NCBI RefSeq assembly: GCF_014652895.1
Contig: NZ_BMZR01000004.1
Coordinates: forward strand, 102,645 to 166,644
Direction: 5' to 3'
DNA length: 64,000 bases
Origin: Psychrobacter glaciei
GTDB taxonomy: Bacteria > Pseudomonadota > Gammaproteobacteria > Pseudomonadales > Moraxellaceae
The position numbers and the translations under genes were made by a program. Shown here piece after piece: positions 16,813-25,964 of the stretch (position 1 is the first letter of the stretch; each line of letters starts with the position of its first letter). Under the pieces are notes generated by a model. That model saw only the letters and a list, made by a program, of their open reading frames with translations, made no database searches and was not told the DNA's origin.

Positions 16813-17145
16813 ATGAGCCACGAAATCAGTATTACGGGACAAATTACCCCTGATCAAGTCCCTATGCTTGCCGAAAACGGCTTCAAAACCATTATCAATA
16901 ATCGTCCTGATGGCGAAGAGCCTGGACAACCTACCAGCGCTGATATCGAAGCAGCTGCTAAAGAAGCAGGACTTGCTTATAAAGAAGTCTCATTTGCTGG
17001 TAGTGAGCTCAATCAAAATCACGTTGAGGAGTTTGCTGACTTCTTTAATCAAGCTGAGCAACCAGTGTTAATATTTTGCCGTACGGGTAACCGCTCAACG
17101 GGTATCTACGAAGCCGCTAAGCGCATGGACTTGTTAGATGACTAA
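16813..17145 (+). CDS. DUF442 (TIGR01244) phosphatase/rhodanese-like protein, copy 2
   Basis: 110-residue, near-consensus DUF442 protein: ISITGQITPDQVPMLAENGF, then TIINNRPDGEEPGQP, and the catalytic loop C-R-T-G-N-R-S in LIFCRTGNRSTGIYEA. This is the domain fused N-terminally to the MBL domain in Xylella/Agrobacterium Blh; here it is a separate protein three genes away from blh. It probably supplies a sulfur-transfer or phosphatase-like step for the module. AAGGAG lies 7 nt before the ATG, and a strong terminator follows at 17187-17216, closing the cluster. Confidence 0.88.
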   Translation: MSHEISITGQITPDQVPMLAENGFKTIINNRPDGEEPGQPTSADIEAAAKEAGLAYKEVSFAGSELNQNHVEEFADFFNQAEQPVLIFCRTGNRSTGIYEAAKRMDLLDD

Positions 17146-17186
17146 GACGAATCTAACAAACGTATAATTGTTTAAAAAACGAAAAC

Positions 17187-17216
17187 GCCCGTCCAAAATT
17201 TGGACGGGCATTTTTT
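17187..17216 (+). terminator. Terminator closing the sulfur cluster
   Basis: Perfect 9-bp stem GCCCGTCCA / TGGACGGGC with a 5-nt loop followed by ATTTTTTT. Confidence 0.92.
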
Positions 17217-17299
17217 TGAATATTACTAAACTATAGACTGGTCAATTTTCAGCATTGGGTACATAATTAAATTTTATTTATACAATTTAATAGGACTTT

Positions 17300-18045
17300 A
17301 TGATGCAAAAACCACTTCTCATCATCGGTAATAAAAACTACTCATCTTGGTCGCTACGAGCGTGGCTGTTGCTCAAAGCATTCAATGTTGATTTTGATGA
17401 GCAACTTATTGAGTTGTTTCATCCTTCAGCAACATCAATTCTCGATGAGCATGCGCCAACAGGCAAAGTGCCCGTTTTGGTTTATGGTGAAAATGATGAC
17501 AAGGTTACGGTTTGGGATACCTTAGCGATTACCATGCATATCAATGATTATTTTATCGACATAGATGTTTGGACAGGACTGAGTAAGTCTGAGACTAAAA
17601 GCAATACTAGCATCAGAATAAATAGCGCCTATTGCCAAAGCATCGTCGCTGAGATGCATTCTGGTCTAACGGGTATTCGTAATGAGATGCCGATGAATAT
17701 CAGAGCGACTGCGAAGATACAACCAAGCAATACCTGCTTAACTGACATTGCTCGTATCGAAGAGATTTTGCAGATTGCTTAAAAAATCGCTCAAAAGACA
17801 GCTACCTTTTTGGTCAATTCACGGCTGCCGATGCTTTTTTTGCGCCTGTAGTGCTACGCTTGCAGACTTATACTGATGCCTCCAGCATAGAATTAAAGCC
17901 GACGACTAAACAGTACTGTGAAACGATGTTAAACAACCCTCACATACAAGCTTGGATCGGTTCAGCTTTAAAAGAGACACGCGTAATCAAAGAAGATGAA
18001 GCAGTTGAGATACTCTCGGTAGTTGGCATTTTGGCGAATAAATAG
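17300..18045 (+). pseudogene. Glutathione S-transferase, frameshifted
   Basis: The first frame (17300-17782, 160 residues) has the GST N-terminal thioredoxin-like domain (IIGNKNYSSWSLRAWLLLKA, then APTGKVPVLV) and the start of the helical domain (SIVAEMHSGLTGIRNEMPMN), then a TAA at 17780. The remainder continues in another frame as SYLFGQFTAADAFFAPVVLR up to 18045. Inserting one T into the T-run at 17766-17769 restores a continuous GST reading (RIEEIFADCLKNRSKDSYLF). So a single-base deletion in a homopolymer inactivates the gene, unless it is a sequencing error. It is flanked by clean terminators, so it was a single-gene unit. Confidence 0.88.
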
Positions 18046-18055
18046 TATCTTGCAT

Positions 18056-18093
18056 AAAAAAACCACTTTAACTCAGTTAAAGTGGTTTTTTCT
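18056..18093. terminator. Bidirectional terminator
   Basis: Stem AAAACCACTTTAACT / AGTTAAAGTGGTTTT around a 1-2 nt centre, with A- and T-runs on either side. It is shared by the convergent GST remnant and AGCS gene. Confidence 0.92.
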
Positions 18094-18119
18094 TTCATGA
18101 TAAATAAAGCGTACGTGTA

Positions 18120-19568
18120 CTACTGCTTTTGGTCTAACGCTTCTTTTACCGCTTTTTTACCCCATGCGCTCAGATCGAGGTCCAACTTTTCATACTCTTG
18201 TGCATCGAATAACGGCTCTTTAACCCCTGATTTTAATTGACTTGCAAAGTCGTCAAGTAGACGCTTGGCTCGCGGAAACAACATTATCAAGGCCAATAAG
18301 TTTGCTAGTGCTAGCACGCCCATCAACGGATCAGCGAAGAAGAATACTGTAGTAGCTGCAGGAGCCACTGCGCCCAAAAATAATATCGCAATCACGACAA
18401 TTCGTAAAATCAGAGTCGCCATTTTGATATTCTTTTTGACCAAAAAGTTAATGGCATTTTCACCCATATAATAGTTATACATGATAGAGCTTAAGGCAAA
18501 TAACAATATCGATATGGTCAGGATATACTGCGCCCAATCTCCAAGCTGGGTCGTTAGCGCTTGCTGTGCCAGTACGATACCATCAACTTCAGCACCTGGC
18601 TGATAGACACCGCTCAGTAAAATCATAAATGCTGTGGCACTACATACGACTAACGTGTCAATGAACACAGATAATGACTGCGAGATACCTTGACTCACAG
18701 GATGAGTGGCATAAGCAGTGGCAGCGATATTAGGTGCAGAACCCAGACCTGCTTCATTAGAGAATAAACCACGCTTCATGCCTTGCTCAATCGCCACACC
18801 AATACCACCGCCCACGACAGATTCAATGCCAAAAGCATTTTTGACAATCATTACTATTAATGCAGGCAATTCTGTGAAATTAAATGCAATAATAATAAGT
18901 GCCATACTGATATAAATTAATGCCATAACAGGAATGACAACGTCGGCCACTTTAGCAATGCGCTGAATACCGCCAAAGACAATGAATCCACCTGCAATCA
19001 CCAGTACCACACCTGTTATCCAGCGGTCAATCCCAAAACTTTCAAGAGCAGATCCTGCCACCGTATTGCCTTGGAACGCCACAAACCCGATAGAAAAAGA
19101 CAGTAGTAGCGAGATCGCATAGATGATGGCGAGCCAGCGATAGTCTTTACCTAAGCCATGTAAAATATAGGTCGCAGGGCCACCGCGAAAGTTACCATCA
19201 GTATCTCTACGCTTGTAAAGCTGGGCTAAGCTACACTCAACAATGCTAGTCATCATACCAATAAGGGCTACAACCCACATCCAGAATACCGCTCCCGGAC
19301 CCCCTAAAGAGATTGCAACCGCAACGCCAGCAATGTTACCGCCGCCAACACGTCCACCAATAGAAACGAGCAACGCCTGACGGGCAGAAATTCCGTCGTC
19401 TCCTACCTCATCCGTTTTAAATACACGGAACATACGTTTAAAATATCTAAACTGGGCAAATCTACCCACGATGGTAAATAATAAACCAAAAATAACCAAC
19501 ATAGGGATAAGTGCCCAGCCCCACGTTAGATCCCCGACTAGAGCAAAAAAAGCTTCAATATATTCCAT
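18120..19568 (-). CDS. AGCS-family sodium:alanine (amino acid) symporter
   Basis: 482-residue inner-membrane symporter of the alanine/glycine:cation family. Typical phrases are LVSIGGRVGGGNIAGVAVAI, GPGAVFWMWVVALIGMMTS, RGGPATYILHGLG and KRGLFSNEAGLGSAPNIAAT (the conserved SNEAG region); about 10-11 hydrophobic segments are present. It imports alanine or glycine with Na+. The start ATG 19568 has AAGGA about 9 nt upstream. It is transcribed alone. Confidence 0.94.
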   Translation of the reverse strand: MEYIEAFFALVGDLTWGWALIPMLVIFGLLFTIVGRFAQFRYFKRMFRVFKTDEVGDDGISARQALLVSIGGRVGGGNIAGVAVAISLGGPGAVFWMWVVALIGMMTSIVECSLAQLYKRRDTDGNFRGGPATYILHGLGKDYRWLAIIYAISLLLSFSIGFVAFQGNTVAGSALESFGIDRWITGVVLVIAGGFIVFGGIQRIAKVADVVIPVMALIYISMALIIIAFNFTELPALIVMIVKNAFGIESVVGGGIGVAIEQGMKRGLFSNEAGLGSAPNIAATAYATHPVSQGISQSLSVFIDTLVVCSATAFMILLSGVYQPGAEVDGIVLAQQALTTQLGDWAQYILTISILLFALSSIMYNYYMGENAINFLVKKNIKMATLILRIVVIAILFLGAVAPAATTVFFFADPLMGVLALANLLALIMLFPRAKRLLDDFASQLKSGVKEPLFDAQEYEKLDLDLSAWGKKAVKEALDQKQ

Positions 19569-19773
19569 GCCTATTTTCCTTATAGTTCATGATCATATGA
19601 TAGGTTTTATTGAGCTCATTATTGCATCAACAACACGATTTTGTAATGCAAATGTCGAGTTTGTAACGTAAATACTGATATTTTCTGAGAAAAATCGCGT
19701 TATTGGTTTACTTAAATGATCATTTTCTAAATATTAGGATTTGTTCTATATAGACGTATTTATACGATAGCAC

Positions 19774-19803
19774 AAAAAAACCACCTCAAAAGAGGTGGCT
19801 TTT
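19774..19803 (-). terminator. Terminator after ahpF
   Basis: Minus-strand stem GCCACCTC / GAGGTGGT with TTTT loop, followed by a run of seven T. Confidence 0.9.
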
Positions 19804-19825
19804 CAAATTCAAACTAATTTCAAAC

Positions 19826-21403
19826 TTACTGCATAACCAAGTATTCAAACGCTGACAATGCTGCTTTACTACCCTCACCCATCGCGATGTTAATCTGCTT
19901 AAATGGCACAGTCGTGACGTCACCACAAGCAAAGATACCTTTGCGATCCGTACGGCAGCGCTCATCAATCTCAATTTCACCAAAGCGGTTTAAATCCACG
20001 AAGCCTTTGACAAAGCTAGTATTGGGTACTAAGCCAATCTGTACAAAGACACCGGACAAATCACGCTCATGGGTTTCACCTGTTTTGCGATCTTCAAAGA
20101 CGATGGAGCTGACTTTACCATCAGTGGCCTTAATCTCTTTGGTCGCCGCCCCAGTGATGAACTCGATGTTTGATCTCTCTTTGGCTTTGTTGATCAATAC
20201 CTGATCCGCTTTTAGCTCATCAGCGAACTCAAGCACGGTCACATGCTTCACAATACCGGCAAGGTCTAACGCCGCTTCGACACCAGAGTTACCGCCACCG
20301 ATGACAGAGATCTCTTTACCTTTAAAGAACGGGCCGTCACAGTGGGCACAGAAAGCCACGCCTTTACCAATATTCTCTTCTTCACCTGGTACACCAAGCT
20401 TGCGCCATTGGGCACCCGTCGCTAAGATAATACTGCGCGTCTCAAAAGTCTCACCCGTATTTAGATGAATACTATAGTTTTCTTCCGATGTCTCGCCGAT
20501 TTCTTTAACGCTGACGTGCTCTTTTAGCGTGATGTTGTATTCGCCTAAATGTTTGACGAAGTCTGCTGATAGATGTGTACCTGTCGTCAATGGTACAGAA
20601 ATCAAGTTTTCGATATCTTGCGTATCTTTGACCTGTCCACCGATTCGATCAGCGACCATGGTCACTTTTAGACCTTTACGCGCGGTATAAATGGCAGCAG
20701 CGACCCCAGCAGGACCAGCGCCAATGATAGTGACATCCTGTTGTTCTAATTGCTCAGTGTCATCTTCCACTTCTGACAACAAGTCAGGGAACTGCTCTTG
20801 CAATTTTCCGATCAACTTAGCCGTATCAATTAGTCCATTAGCAAACGGCTTACCGTTTAAAAATACCGCTGGAACTCCTTGGATGTTATTCGCTTCTACT
20901 TGCTCTTGGAATAATGCACCGTCGATCATCTCATTACTGATGTCGTCATTCAATAAGGCAAATTGGTTCAACGCTTGTACCACTTCTGGGCAGCTATGGC
21001 ACGATAGCGACACATAGGTCTGGAATTGTAATGGCTTATTAAAGCGTTTGACTAACTTTTGAATACCTTCGTCCAGTTTTAGCGTATGACCACCCGCTTG
21101 CAAAATTGCCAAGATAAGCGAGGTAAACTCATGACCACCAGGAATACCGCTAAAGACGATACCAGTATCAGCCAAATCGCCATCAACATGACTGACGACT
21201 TTAAAACTAATCGCACTAGGCAAGCTCTCATCAATCGCTTCTGCATCAAAATTGATTTTGTCAGTCGTACCAGCGATTTTGGTCAAAAAGTCAATCAACT
21301 CTGCCCGCTTTTCATGCGTACCATTACCTAAGACAAAGGTAATTGGACGGGTCATGTTTTCGCTATAGCTCTTGATGGCATCTAATAAACTTTGATCTAT
21401 CAT
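19826..21403 (-). CDS. ahpF: Alkyl hydroperoxide reductase subunit F
   Basis: 525-residue flavoprotein disulfide reductase that passes electrons from NADH to AhpC. The N-terminal double-thioredoxin domain holds the C135-H-S-C138 pair, followed by the FAD-binding motif ([20 protein letters not shown]), the redox-active CAHC pair (near residue 351, in [12 protein letters not shown]), the NAD-binding motif ([19 protein letters not shown]) and the C-terminal [15 protein letters not shown] flavin site. It is full-length. GAGGAA lies upstream of the ATG. Its partner ahpC is 1.4 kb away, separated by two YdcH-like genes, and is not in the same transcript. Confidence 0.97.
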   Translation of the reverse strand: MIDQSLLDAIKSYSENMTRPITFVLGNGTHEKRAELIDFLTKIAGTTDKINFDAEAIDESLPSAISFKVVSHVDGDLADTGIVFSGIPGGHEFTSLILAILQAGGHTLKLDEGIQKLVKRFNKPLQFQTYVSLSCHSCPEVVQALNQFALLNDDISNEMIDGALFQEQVEANNIQGVPAVFLNGKPFANGLIDTAKLIGKLQEQFPDLLSEVEDDTEQLEQQDVTIIGAGPAGVAAAIYTARKGLKVTMVADRIGGQVKDTQDIENLISVPLTTGTHLSADFVKHLGEYNITLKEHVSVKEIGETSEENYSIHLNTGETFETRSIILATGAQWRKLGVPGEEENIGKGVAFCAHCDGPFFKGKEISVIGGGNSGVEAALDLAGIVKHVTVLEFADELKADQVLINKAKERSNIEFITGAATKEIKATDGKVSSIVFEDRKTGETHERDLSGVFVQIGLVPNTSFVKGFVDLNRFGEIEIDERCRTDRKGIFACGDVTTVPFKQINIAMGEGSKAALSAFEYLVMQ

Positions 21404-21812
21404 GTTTGTTCCTCATTATTATTTAATATGTAACGGCAACTAAGCAGTTGCACGTTTAAAGATGGAAAATCTATGGTAAGTGATATCGTTTAAAGTGTTA
21501 TTTGGATAAGGCTTGTGCCTTTTGATGTCCCTATTATCATAGGTTTCATAGATTTGAGCAAGCTGAGAAACCCAAACCTTATGTTTTATAAAACCAATCA
21601 TTAATTGTTATTTATAATTAAATTTAAACTTATAAGAGGATTATTATCATAGTATCAAGATGATTTTTTCGCTACAATCGAATAAGAGCAATAGGAATAA
21701 TTCCTGTTTCCTAGCGGAAGATTGGCTTTTATGCGTGTTTATCAAAGGCTATTTCTGCTTGTATTAAGCCTTATCACTATTGAGTTTAATAGCGGTTTGG
21801 TTGAGTAATAAT
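21404..21812. other. Spacer between ahpF and the YdcH-like genes
   Basis: AT-rich intergenic DNA holding the divergent promoters of ahpF (minus) and the first YdcH-like gene (plus). No gene and no convincing operator is visible. Confidence 0.5.
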
Positions 21813-21830
21813 CAAGTCTCACAATCATAA
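21813..21830. repeat. 18-bp direct repeat, copy 1 (upstream of first YdcH gene)
   Basis: CAAGTCTCACAATCATAA, located 61 bp before the ATG at 21892 and exactly repeated at 22273-22290, 64 bp before the second YdcH gene. It marks the left limit of the duplicated unit. Confidence 0.85.
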
Positions 21831-21891
21831 ATCTTAACGACAATGCGCTGATGCTGATCGTTAGCTTGCGCTTCATAACAAGGATGACCAG

Positions 21892-22140
21892 ATGAGAAAG
21901 ACTGATACAAGGCTAGATAACAAAGAAATTATCGCTGAACTCAAGCAAAAAGACAGCCATTTTGCGAGTATTTTTGCTGAGCATACTCAGCTGGATGAGA
22001 AGATCAATTATCTCGAAAAGGATTTGATAAAACATAGCAGCTGTGATGATGAAATAGAACAGATGAAGCGTCGAAAACTACACCTTAAAGATGAAATTTA
22101 TAAGATAATCGATAAAAACAAAACACAATCTCACGCTTAA
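21892..22140 (+). CDS. YdcH-like (DUF465) small coiled-coil protein, copy 1
   Basis: 82-residue, highly charged helical protein of the YdcH/DUF465 family: DSHFASIFAEHTQLDEKINY followed by EIEQMKRRKLHLKDEIYKII. This is the LKxxRxxLKDEIxxxL-type motif of the family. Function is unknown. The protein shares about 60% identity with the second copy 215 bp downstream. The ribosome-binding region (ATAACAAGGATGACCA) is also shared with copy 2, showing that leader and gene duplicated together. Confidence 0.88.
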   Translation: MRKTDTRLDNKEIIAELKQKDSHFASIFAEHTQLDEKINYLEKDLIKHSSCDDEIEQMKRRKLHLKDEIYKIIDKNKTQSHA

Positions 22141-22154
22141 TGCTTCATTTATTA

Positions 22155-22214
22155 GGGGTGTGTCCTCATTTTTATCCTATCTGAGCACTTTCGTTCAAAT
22201 CGAGGATACACCCC
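22155..22214. repeat. Hairpin between the YdcH genes related to the MITE ends
   Basis: GGGGTGTGTCCTC (22155-22167) and GAGGATACACCCC (22202-22214) form a 13-bp inverted repeat with one wobble. The left part (TAGGGGTGTGTCCTCATTTT) resembles the ends of the 174-bp repeat family. It may be an internally deleted element that now acts as a transcript hairpin between the two genes. Confidence 0.55.
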
Positions 22215-22272
22215 AAAATTACTGCTAAAAATTTCTTACATTTAGTTTTATAAATCTTAATTTTATAATCAA

Positions 22273-22290
22273 CAAGTCTCACAATCATAA
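22273..22290. repeat. 18-bp direct repeat, copy 2 (upstream of second YdcH gene)
   Basis: Exact copy of the 18 bases at 21813-21830, at nearly the same distance from the downstream start codon. Confidence 0.85.
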
Positions 22291-22354
22291 TCTGTCTTAA
22301 CCACAACGCGTCACTGCTTATGCTAAGCACACGCTAAATAACAAGGATGACAAC

Positions 22355-22603
22355 ATGACCATGACTGATAAATGGCAAGATCACAGCGACATCATCGATG
22401 AGCTCAAGCAAAAAGATGCGCACTTTGCGAGTATCTTCGATGAACATACTATACTGGACAGGCAAATTGATAAGCTTGAGAATGACGTGGTCAAACACGC
22501 CAGCCGCGATGAAGAAATCGAACAAATGAAGCGGCGCAAGCTACAGCTCAAAGATGAGATTTACAAAACCATAGATAAGAATAAAGTACAATCTCAAGCG
22601 TAA
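22355..22603 (+). CDS. YdcH-like (DUF465) small coiled-coil protein, copy 2
   Basis: 82-residue paralogue of the preceding gene: DAHFASIFDEHTILDRQIDK and EIEQMKRRKLQLKDEIYKTI. It is strongly charged and predicted all-helical, with no cysteine, whereas copy 1 has one. Function is unknown. A bidirectional terminator at 22656-22694 follows and is shared with the convergent ahpC. Position between ahpF and ahpC suggests, but does not show, an oxidative-stress link. Confidence 0.88.
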   Translation: MTMTDKWQDHSDIIDELKQKDAHFASIFDEHTILDRQIDKLENDVVKHASRDEEIEQMKRRKLQLKDEIYKTIDKNKVQSQA

Positions 22604-22655
22604 TCGTTCATTTATAACCGATAAATAACACTAATAGACCTTTAGCTTAAGATAT

Positions 22656-22694
22656 AAAAAGACCCCATCAACGTAGGCTGATGGGGTCTTTTTA
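22656..22694. terminator. Bidirectional terminator between YdcH copy 2 and ahpC
   Basis: Stem AAAAAGACCCCATCA / TGATGGGGTCTTTTT with a loop of about 8 nt. Confidence 0.93.
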
Positions 22695-22762
22695 TAGCGC
22701 TGGTTCAAATTAAGAAAGTAATGAAAACAGCGCTACGTCTCGCTAAATAGTTGGATAACTAC

Positions 22763-23329
22763 TTAGATTTTACCAACTAGGTCAAGACTTGGCTTCAATG
22801 TATCGCCACCTTGTTCCCAAGCTGCTGGACAAACTTCGCCATCGTTTTCACGGACATATTGTGCCGCTTTTACTTTACGCAGCATGTCTTTTGCGCTACG
22901 GCCAATACCGCCAGCATGAATCTCAGCAACCTGAATCAAACCGTCTGGATCGATTAAGAAAGTACCGCGCTCAGCTAGACCTGCTTCTTCGATCATCACG
23001 TTAAAACCACGAGTGATTTTACCAGTAGGATCGCCGATCATTGGGTAATTTACTTTACCGATTGCGTCTGAAGAATCATGCCATGCTTTATGCGTGAAAT
23101 GAGTGTCAGTCGATACTGAGTATACTTCTACGCCCAAACCTTGTAGCTCTTCGTAATGGTTTGCCATGTCTTCAAGCTCAGTTGGGCAAACAAAAGTAAA
23201 ATCAGCTGGGTAGAATAAGAAGATCGCCCAGTTACCTTTTACATCTTCTGAAGTGATGGTTTTGAACTCACCGTTTACATATGCATCTGCTGAAAATTCT
23301 GGGATTTCTTGATTGATAATAGACGCCAT
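22763..23329 (-). CDS. ahpC: Alkyl hydroperoxide reductase subunit C (2-Cys peroxiredoxin)
   Basis: 188-residue typical 2-Cys peroxiredoxin. The peroxidatic Cys48 is in [18 protein letters not shown] and the resolving Cys167 is in [13 protein letters not shown]. It reduces H2O2 and organic peroxides and is recycled by AhpF. The full AhpC length and C-terminal [11 protein letters not shown] are present. A strong AAGGAG lies 7 nt before the ATG. It is divergent from oxyR, so the two promoters share 277 bp, the expected arrangement for OxyR control. Confidence 0.97.
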   Translation of the reverse strand: MASIINQEIPEFSADAYVNGEFKTITSEDVKGNWAIFLFYPADFTFVCPTELEDMANHYEELQGLGVEVYSVSTDTHFTHKAWHDSSDAIGKVNYPMIGDPTGKITRGFNVMIEEAGLAERGTFLIDPDGLIQVAEIHAGGIGRSAKDMLRKVKAAQYVRENDGEVCPAAWEQGGDTLKPSLDLVGKI

Positions 23330-23606
23330 GATTGGCTCCTTTTTTGATTAAGTGTAATTAATTTAATGGTGCTTATTTATTTGATTGTTTCTGTTAAGCC
23401 TTGAACTATCTGGGCTACCTGACAAACTATACGCGAATTCTATGGTTAATCCAGTTAAAAGTTTTTAATGTGATGTTTTGTTTTATTAAACTTGTTAAAC
23501 TATTCTATCTACTTCATGTCATCAGTGTGCTATCGGTAAATTTCGATAATGACCAAGATGCATAAGTATCGTCATTTGCGTGAAAAACAACCAAAAAAGA
23601 GGTCTT
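23330..23606. promoter_or_regulatory. ahpC-oxyR divergent promoter region, possible OxyR sites
   Basis: CTAT half-sites occur at 23406, 23427 and 23440, the first two 21 bp (two helical turns) apart. Nearer oxyR there is a dyad TATCG-N8-CGATA (23531-23548). OxyR boxes consist of spaced ATAG/CTAT half-sites, but the fit is partial, so the exact operator is not assigned. Confidence 0.45.
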
Positions 23607-24515
23607 ATGATTACCTTACGTCAACTTGAATTTGCCTTAGCAGTCGCTAAACACCGCCATTTCAAACGAGCAGCAGAAGATTGTAATATTTCGCAGTCTG
23701 CGCTGAGCTTAGGTATCGCAGAATTAGAAAAGCAACTAGACACACAGATTTTTGAGCGTAATAACAAACAAGTGCTTATCACTCCTATTGGGCAAGATAT
23801 CCTGACGCGGGCGCAGCGTGTATTCTCTGAAGTGAGCGACTTGACCACCCGTGCGCACAGTCATCAAACGCCGCTTGCCTACCCGATGACCGTGGGTATT
23901 ATTCCAACGATTGCTCCTTACTTGCTGCCAAAAGTCCTGCCTGCACTGCGAGCCAATTATCCAGAATTTCGCATGACCATCGTTGAGCAACAAACCGAAC
24001 GCTTGCTTGAGCAAGTGCGTTACGGTCATATTGACACAGCAATCATTGCGCTACCCTATGCCGTAGACGGCTTGCACAGTTTTGAATTTTGGAGTGAAGA
24101 CTTCTTCGCAGTATTTCCAAAAGACGATATTCATGCCAAGCTTGACACCATTGATTCTGAGGATCTCGCTACTGCCAATCTCATGCTGCTGGGTGAAGGA
24201 CATTGCCTGACCGATCAGACGCTATCGGTTTGTCATTTTGATCGGGCGCAAATGAAATCGAGCTTTTCTGACGCTAGCTTAAACACGCTTATTCAGATGG
24301 CACTCGCTAATATGGGTACGACCTTAGTACCTGAGATGGCGCTGGATCAATTGCATCTGCAAAACCAAAATGCCGTCGCGGTGCCATTGGCAGAAAAAGG
24401 CCCACATCGCCACATCGCCTTTGTCACCCGCTTAAATTATGCGCGTGTCGACGATGTAAATTTACTGGGCAAGGTATTTAAACAGGCCTTTGAAGATGCA
24501 GCTCATCAGGACTAA
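23607..24515 (+). CDS. oxyR: OxyR, LysR-type peroxide-sensing regulator
   Basis: 302 residues with an N-terminal LysR helix-turn-helix (FKRAAEDCNISQSALSLGIA) and the regulatory domain with the redox pair Cys200 and Cys209 in GEGHCLTDQTLSVC, equivalent to E. coli Cys199/Cys208. It activates ahpC, ahpF and other peroxide-defence genes when oxidised. The ATG at 23607 has AGAGG 4 nt upstream. An upstream GTG (23580) is in frame but lacks a ribosome-binding site and homology. Confidence 0.96.
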   Translation: MITLRQLEFALAVAKHRHFKRAAEDCNISQSALSLGIAELEKQLDTQIFERNNKQVLITPIGQDILTRAQRVFSEVSDLTTRAHSHQTPLAYPMTVGIIPTIAPYLLPKVLPALRANYPEFRMTIVEQQTERLLEQVRYGHIDTAIIALPYAVDGLHSFEFWSEDFFAVFPKDDIHAKLDTIDSEDLATANLMLLGEGHCLTDQTLSVCHFDRAQMKSSFSDASLNTLIQMALANMGTTLVPEMALDQLHLQNQNAVAVPLAEKGPHRHIAFVTRLNYARVDDVNLLGKVFKQAFEDAAHQD

Positions 24516-24562
24516 GTTGACTATTAGGATTGTGAGGCGCTAAGTAACTCAGACAATTGAGT

Positions 24563-25237
24563 ATGAATATGAACGATGTTTCGCACGTAACGTCCGACCT
24601 TGGTCAGCATTTCGCCATGCACTTGTCTGCCATCGCTAATGATATTGATCGAGTAGAGGTAGAGATGCTTTGGCAAGCTGCCGCTACCCGTTATAACGAA
24701 GCCCATCGCGCTTATCACACCCTGCACCACATTAAGCAGTTGTTTGCGCAGTTTGAGCAAGTTAAGCACAACCTTTATGAACCCCATATTATCGCCTTAG
24801 CGCTGCATTATCACGATGTGATATACGAGCCAACACGGGCAGATAATGAGCTTAAAAGTGCAGACTATGCGGTGGAAGCGTTGCAGAAATATTTGAGCGC
24901 GGAACAATGCCAACATATCTATGCACTTATCATGATGACGGCTACCCATCAACTTGATGCATTAGCAGACGATGATAAGTGCAGCGATGCAGCATATTTA
25001 CTAGATATGGATTTGAGCGTTTTGGGTGCTGCATGGTCTGAATATGAAGCGTACGCATCTGCGGTACGTAAAGAGTATGCACACGTGCCAGCTACCGATT
25101 ACTGTATCGGACGAACAGCGGTGTTAAAAGGATTGTTGGCGCATCCAAGACTGTATTTGACCGATTATTACTTTGAACGGTTAGAAAAGCAAGCGCGAGA
25201 TAATATCAAGCGTGAGCTTACTTCGCTTGCAGCTTGA
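24563..25237 (+). CDS. HD-superfamily metal-dependent hydrolase (COG4339-like)
   Basis: 224-residue predicted phosphohydrolase. YHTLHHIKQLFAQFE and LALHYHDVIYEP give the H...HD metal-binding pattern, with NELKSADYAVEAL and LLDMDLSVLGA following, as in the uncharacterised COG4339 HD group. The substrate is unknown. The start at ATG 24563 or 24569 is uncertain. Its last 20 bases overlap the 3' end of the convergent methyltransferase gene. Confidence 0.85.
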   Translation: MNMNDVSHVTSDLGQHFAMHLSAIANDIDRVEVEMLWQAAATRYNEAHRAYHTLHHIKQLFAQFEQVKHNLYEPHIIALALHYHDVIYEPTRADNELKSADYAVEALQKYLSAEQCQHIYALIMMTATHQLDALADDDKCSDAAYLLDMDLSVLGAAWSEYEAYASAVRKEYAHVPATDYCIGRTAVLKGLLAHPRLYLTDYYFERLEKQARDNIKRELTSLAA

Positions 25238-25820
25238 TAAATAACTCACTACCTTGACGTGCAGGATGCGAGTTATAGCTGGCTTCCATCATCTCTATAT
25301 CAAAACACTGCTCAAAACGCTGCTGATATTCATCTTTTGTGCCACCAAAAGGTGGTTCATCACGGCCAAAATCCACATTGAAAAGCAGGCCAACCAGTTT
25401 GCCTTGCGGCTTTAATAAGGCTGCCATCTGCTCGACATATTCATCACGACGTGACGGATTTATCGCACAAAAAAACGTCTGCTCAAGCACCCAATCAAAT
25501 TGATGCTGCTCAGGTGATAAATTAAAAAAATCTGCACAAATCAGGTGCGCCGCTGGGAAATCAGGATAGCGCTCTGCAAATGCATCAATCGGTGCAGGCG
25601 CAAAGTCAACCAACGTGACATTGGTAAAACCCTGCTCGTGTAGATAGCCAACCTCATAGGCATTGCCTGCCCCTGGCACTAGAATAGCCTGATCTTTAGC
25701 AGACGCAGGCAGTTGATCGATGTAAGCTTTTAGCGGTGGTGACACCTGTCCCATATCCCACTGTATGCTACCAGTCTCATAACGCTGCTGCCAAAATTCG
25801 GCTTGATTGACGTTGTCCAT
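25218..25820 (-). CDS. TPMT-family SAM-dependent methyltransferase
   Basis: 200 residues, thiopurine S-methyltransferase-like fold: FWQQRYETGSIQWDMGQVSP (family start), AILVPGAGNAYEVGYLHEQG (SAM motif I), VTLVDFAP and the VLEQTFFCAINPSRRDEYV segment that is typical of this group, including plant thiol/halide methyltransferases. It likely methylates small sulfur or halide nucleophiles; the exact substrate is unknown. It is convergent and overlaps the HD-domain gene by 20 bp. Confidence 0.88.
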   Translation of the reverse strand: MDNVNQAEFWQQRYETGSIQWDMGQVSPPLKAYIDQLPASAKDQAILVPGAGNAYEVGYLHEQGFTNVTLVDFAPAPIDAFAERYPDFPAAHLICADFFNLSPEQHQFDWVLEQTFFCAINPSRRDEYVEQMAALLKPQGKLVGLLFNVDFGRDEPPFGGTKDEYQQRFEQCFDIEMMEASYNSHPARQGSELFIKLQAK

Positions 25821-25964
25821 ATGATATCCCTGTATATACCATGCATCTACAATATATCTATCACTCTATTATTTGAATGATACGCTATATACTGCGACGT
25901 GAGCGCTTATCATAGCAGGTATGTTAGGGTTAACGAATGCCTTTATATCATTTGTGTGAGGCGT

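Noticed and set aside
17760-17800. Programmed -1 frameshift in the GST gene
   Set aside because: The sequence before the stop does not form a canonical X-XXY-YYZ slippery heptamer in the zero frame, and GSTs are not known to use frameshifting; a one-base deletion in the T-run explains it better.
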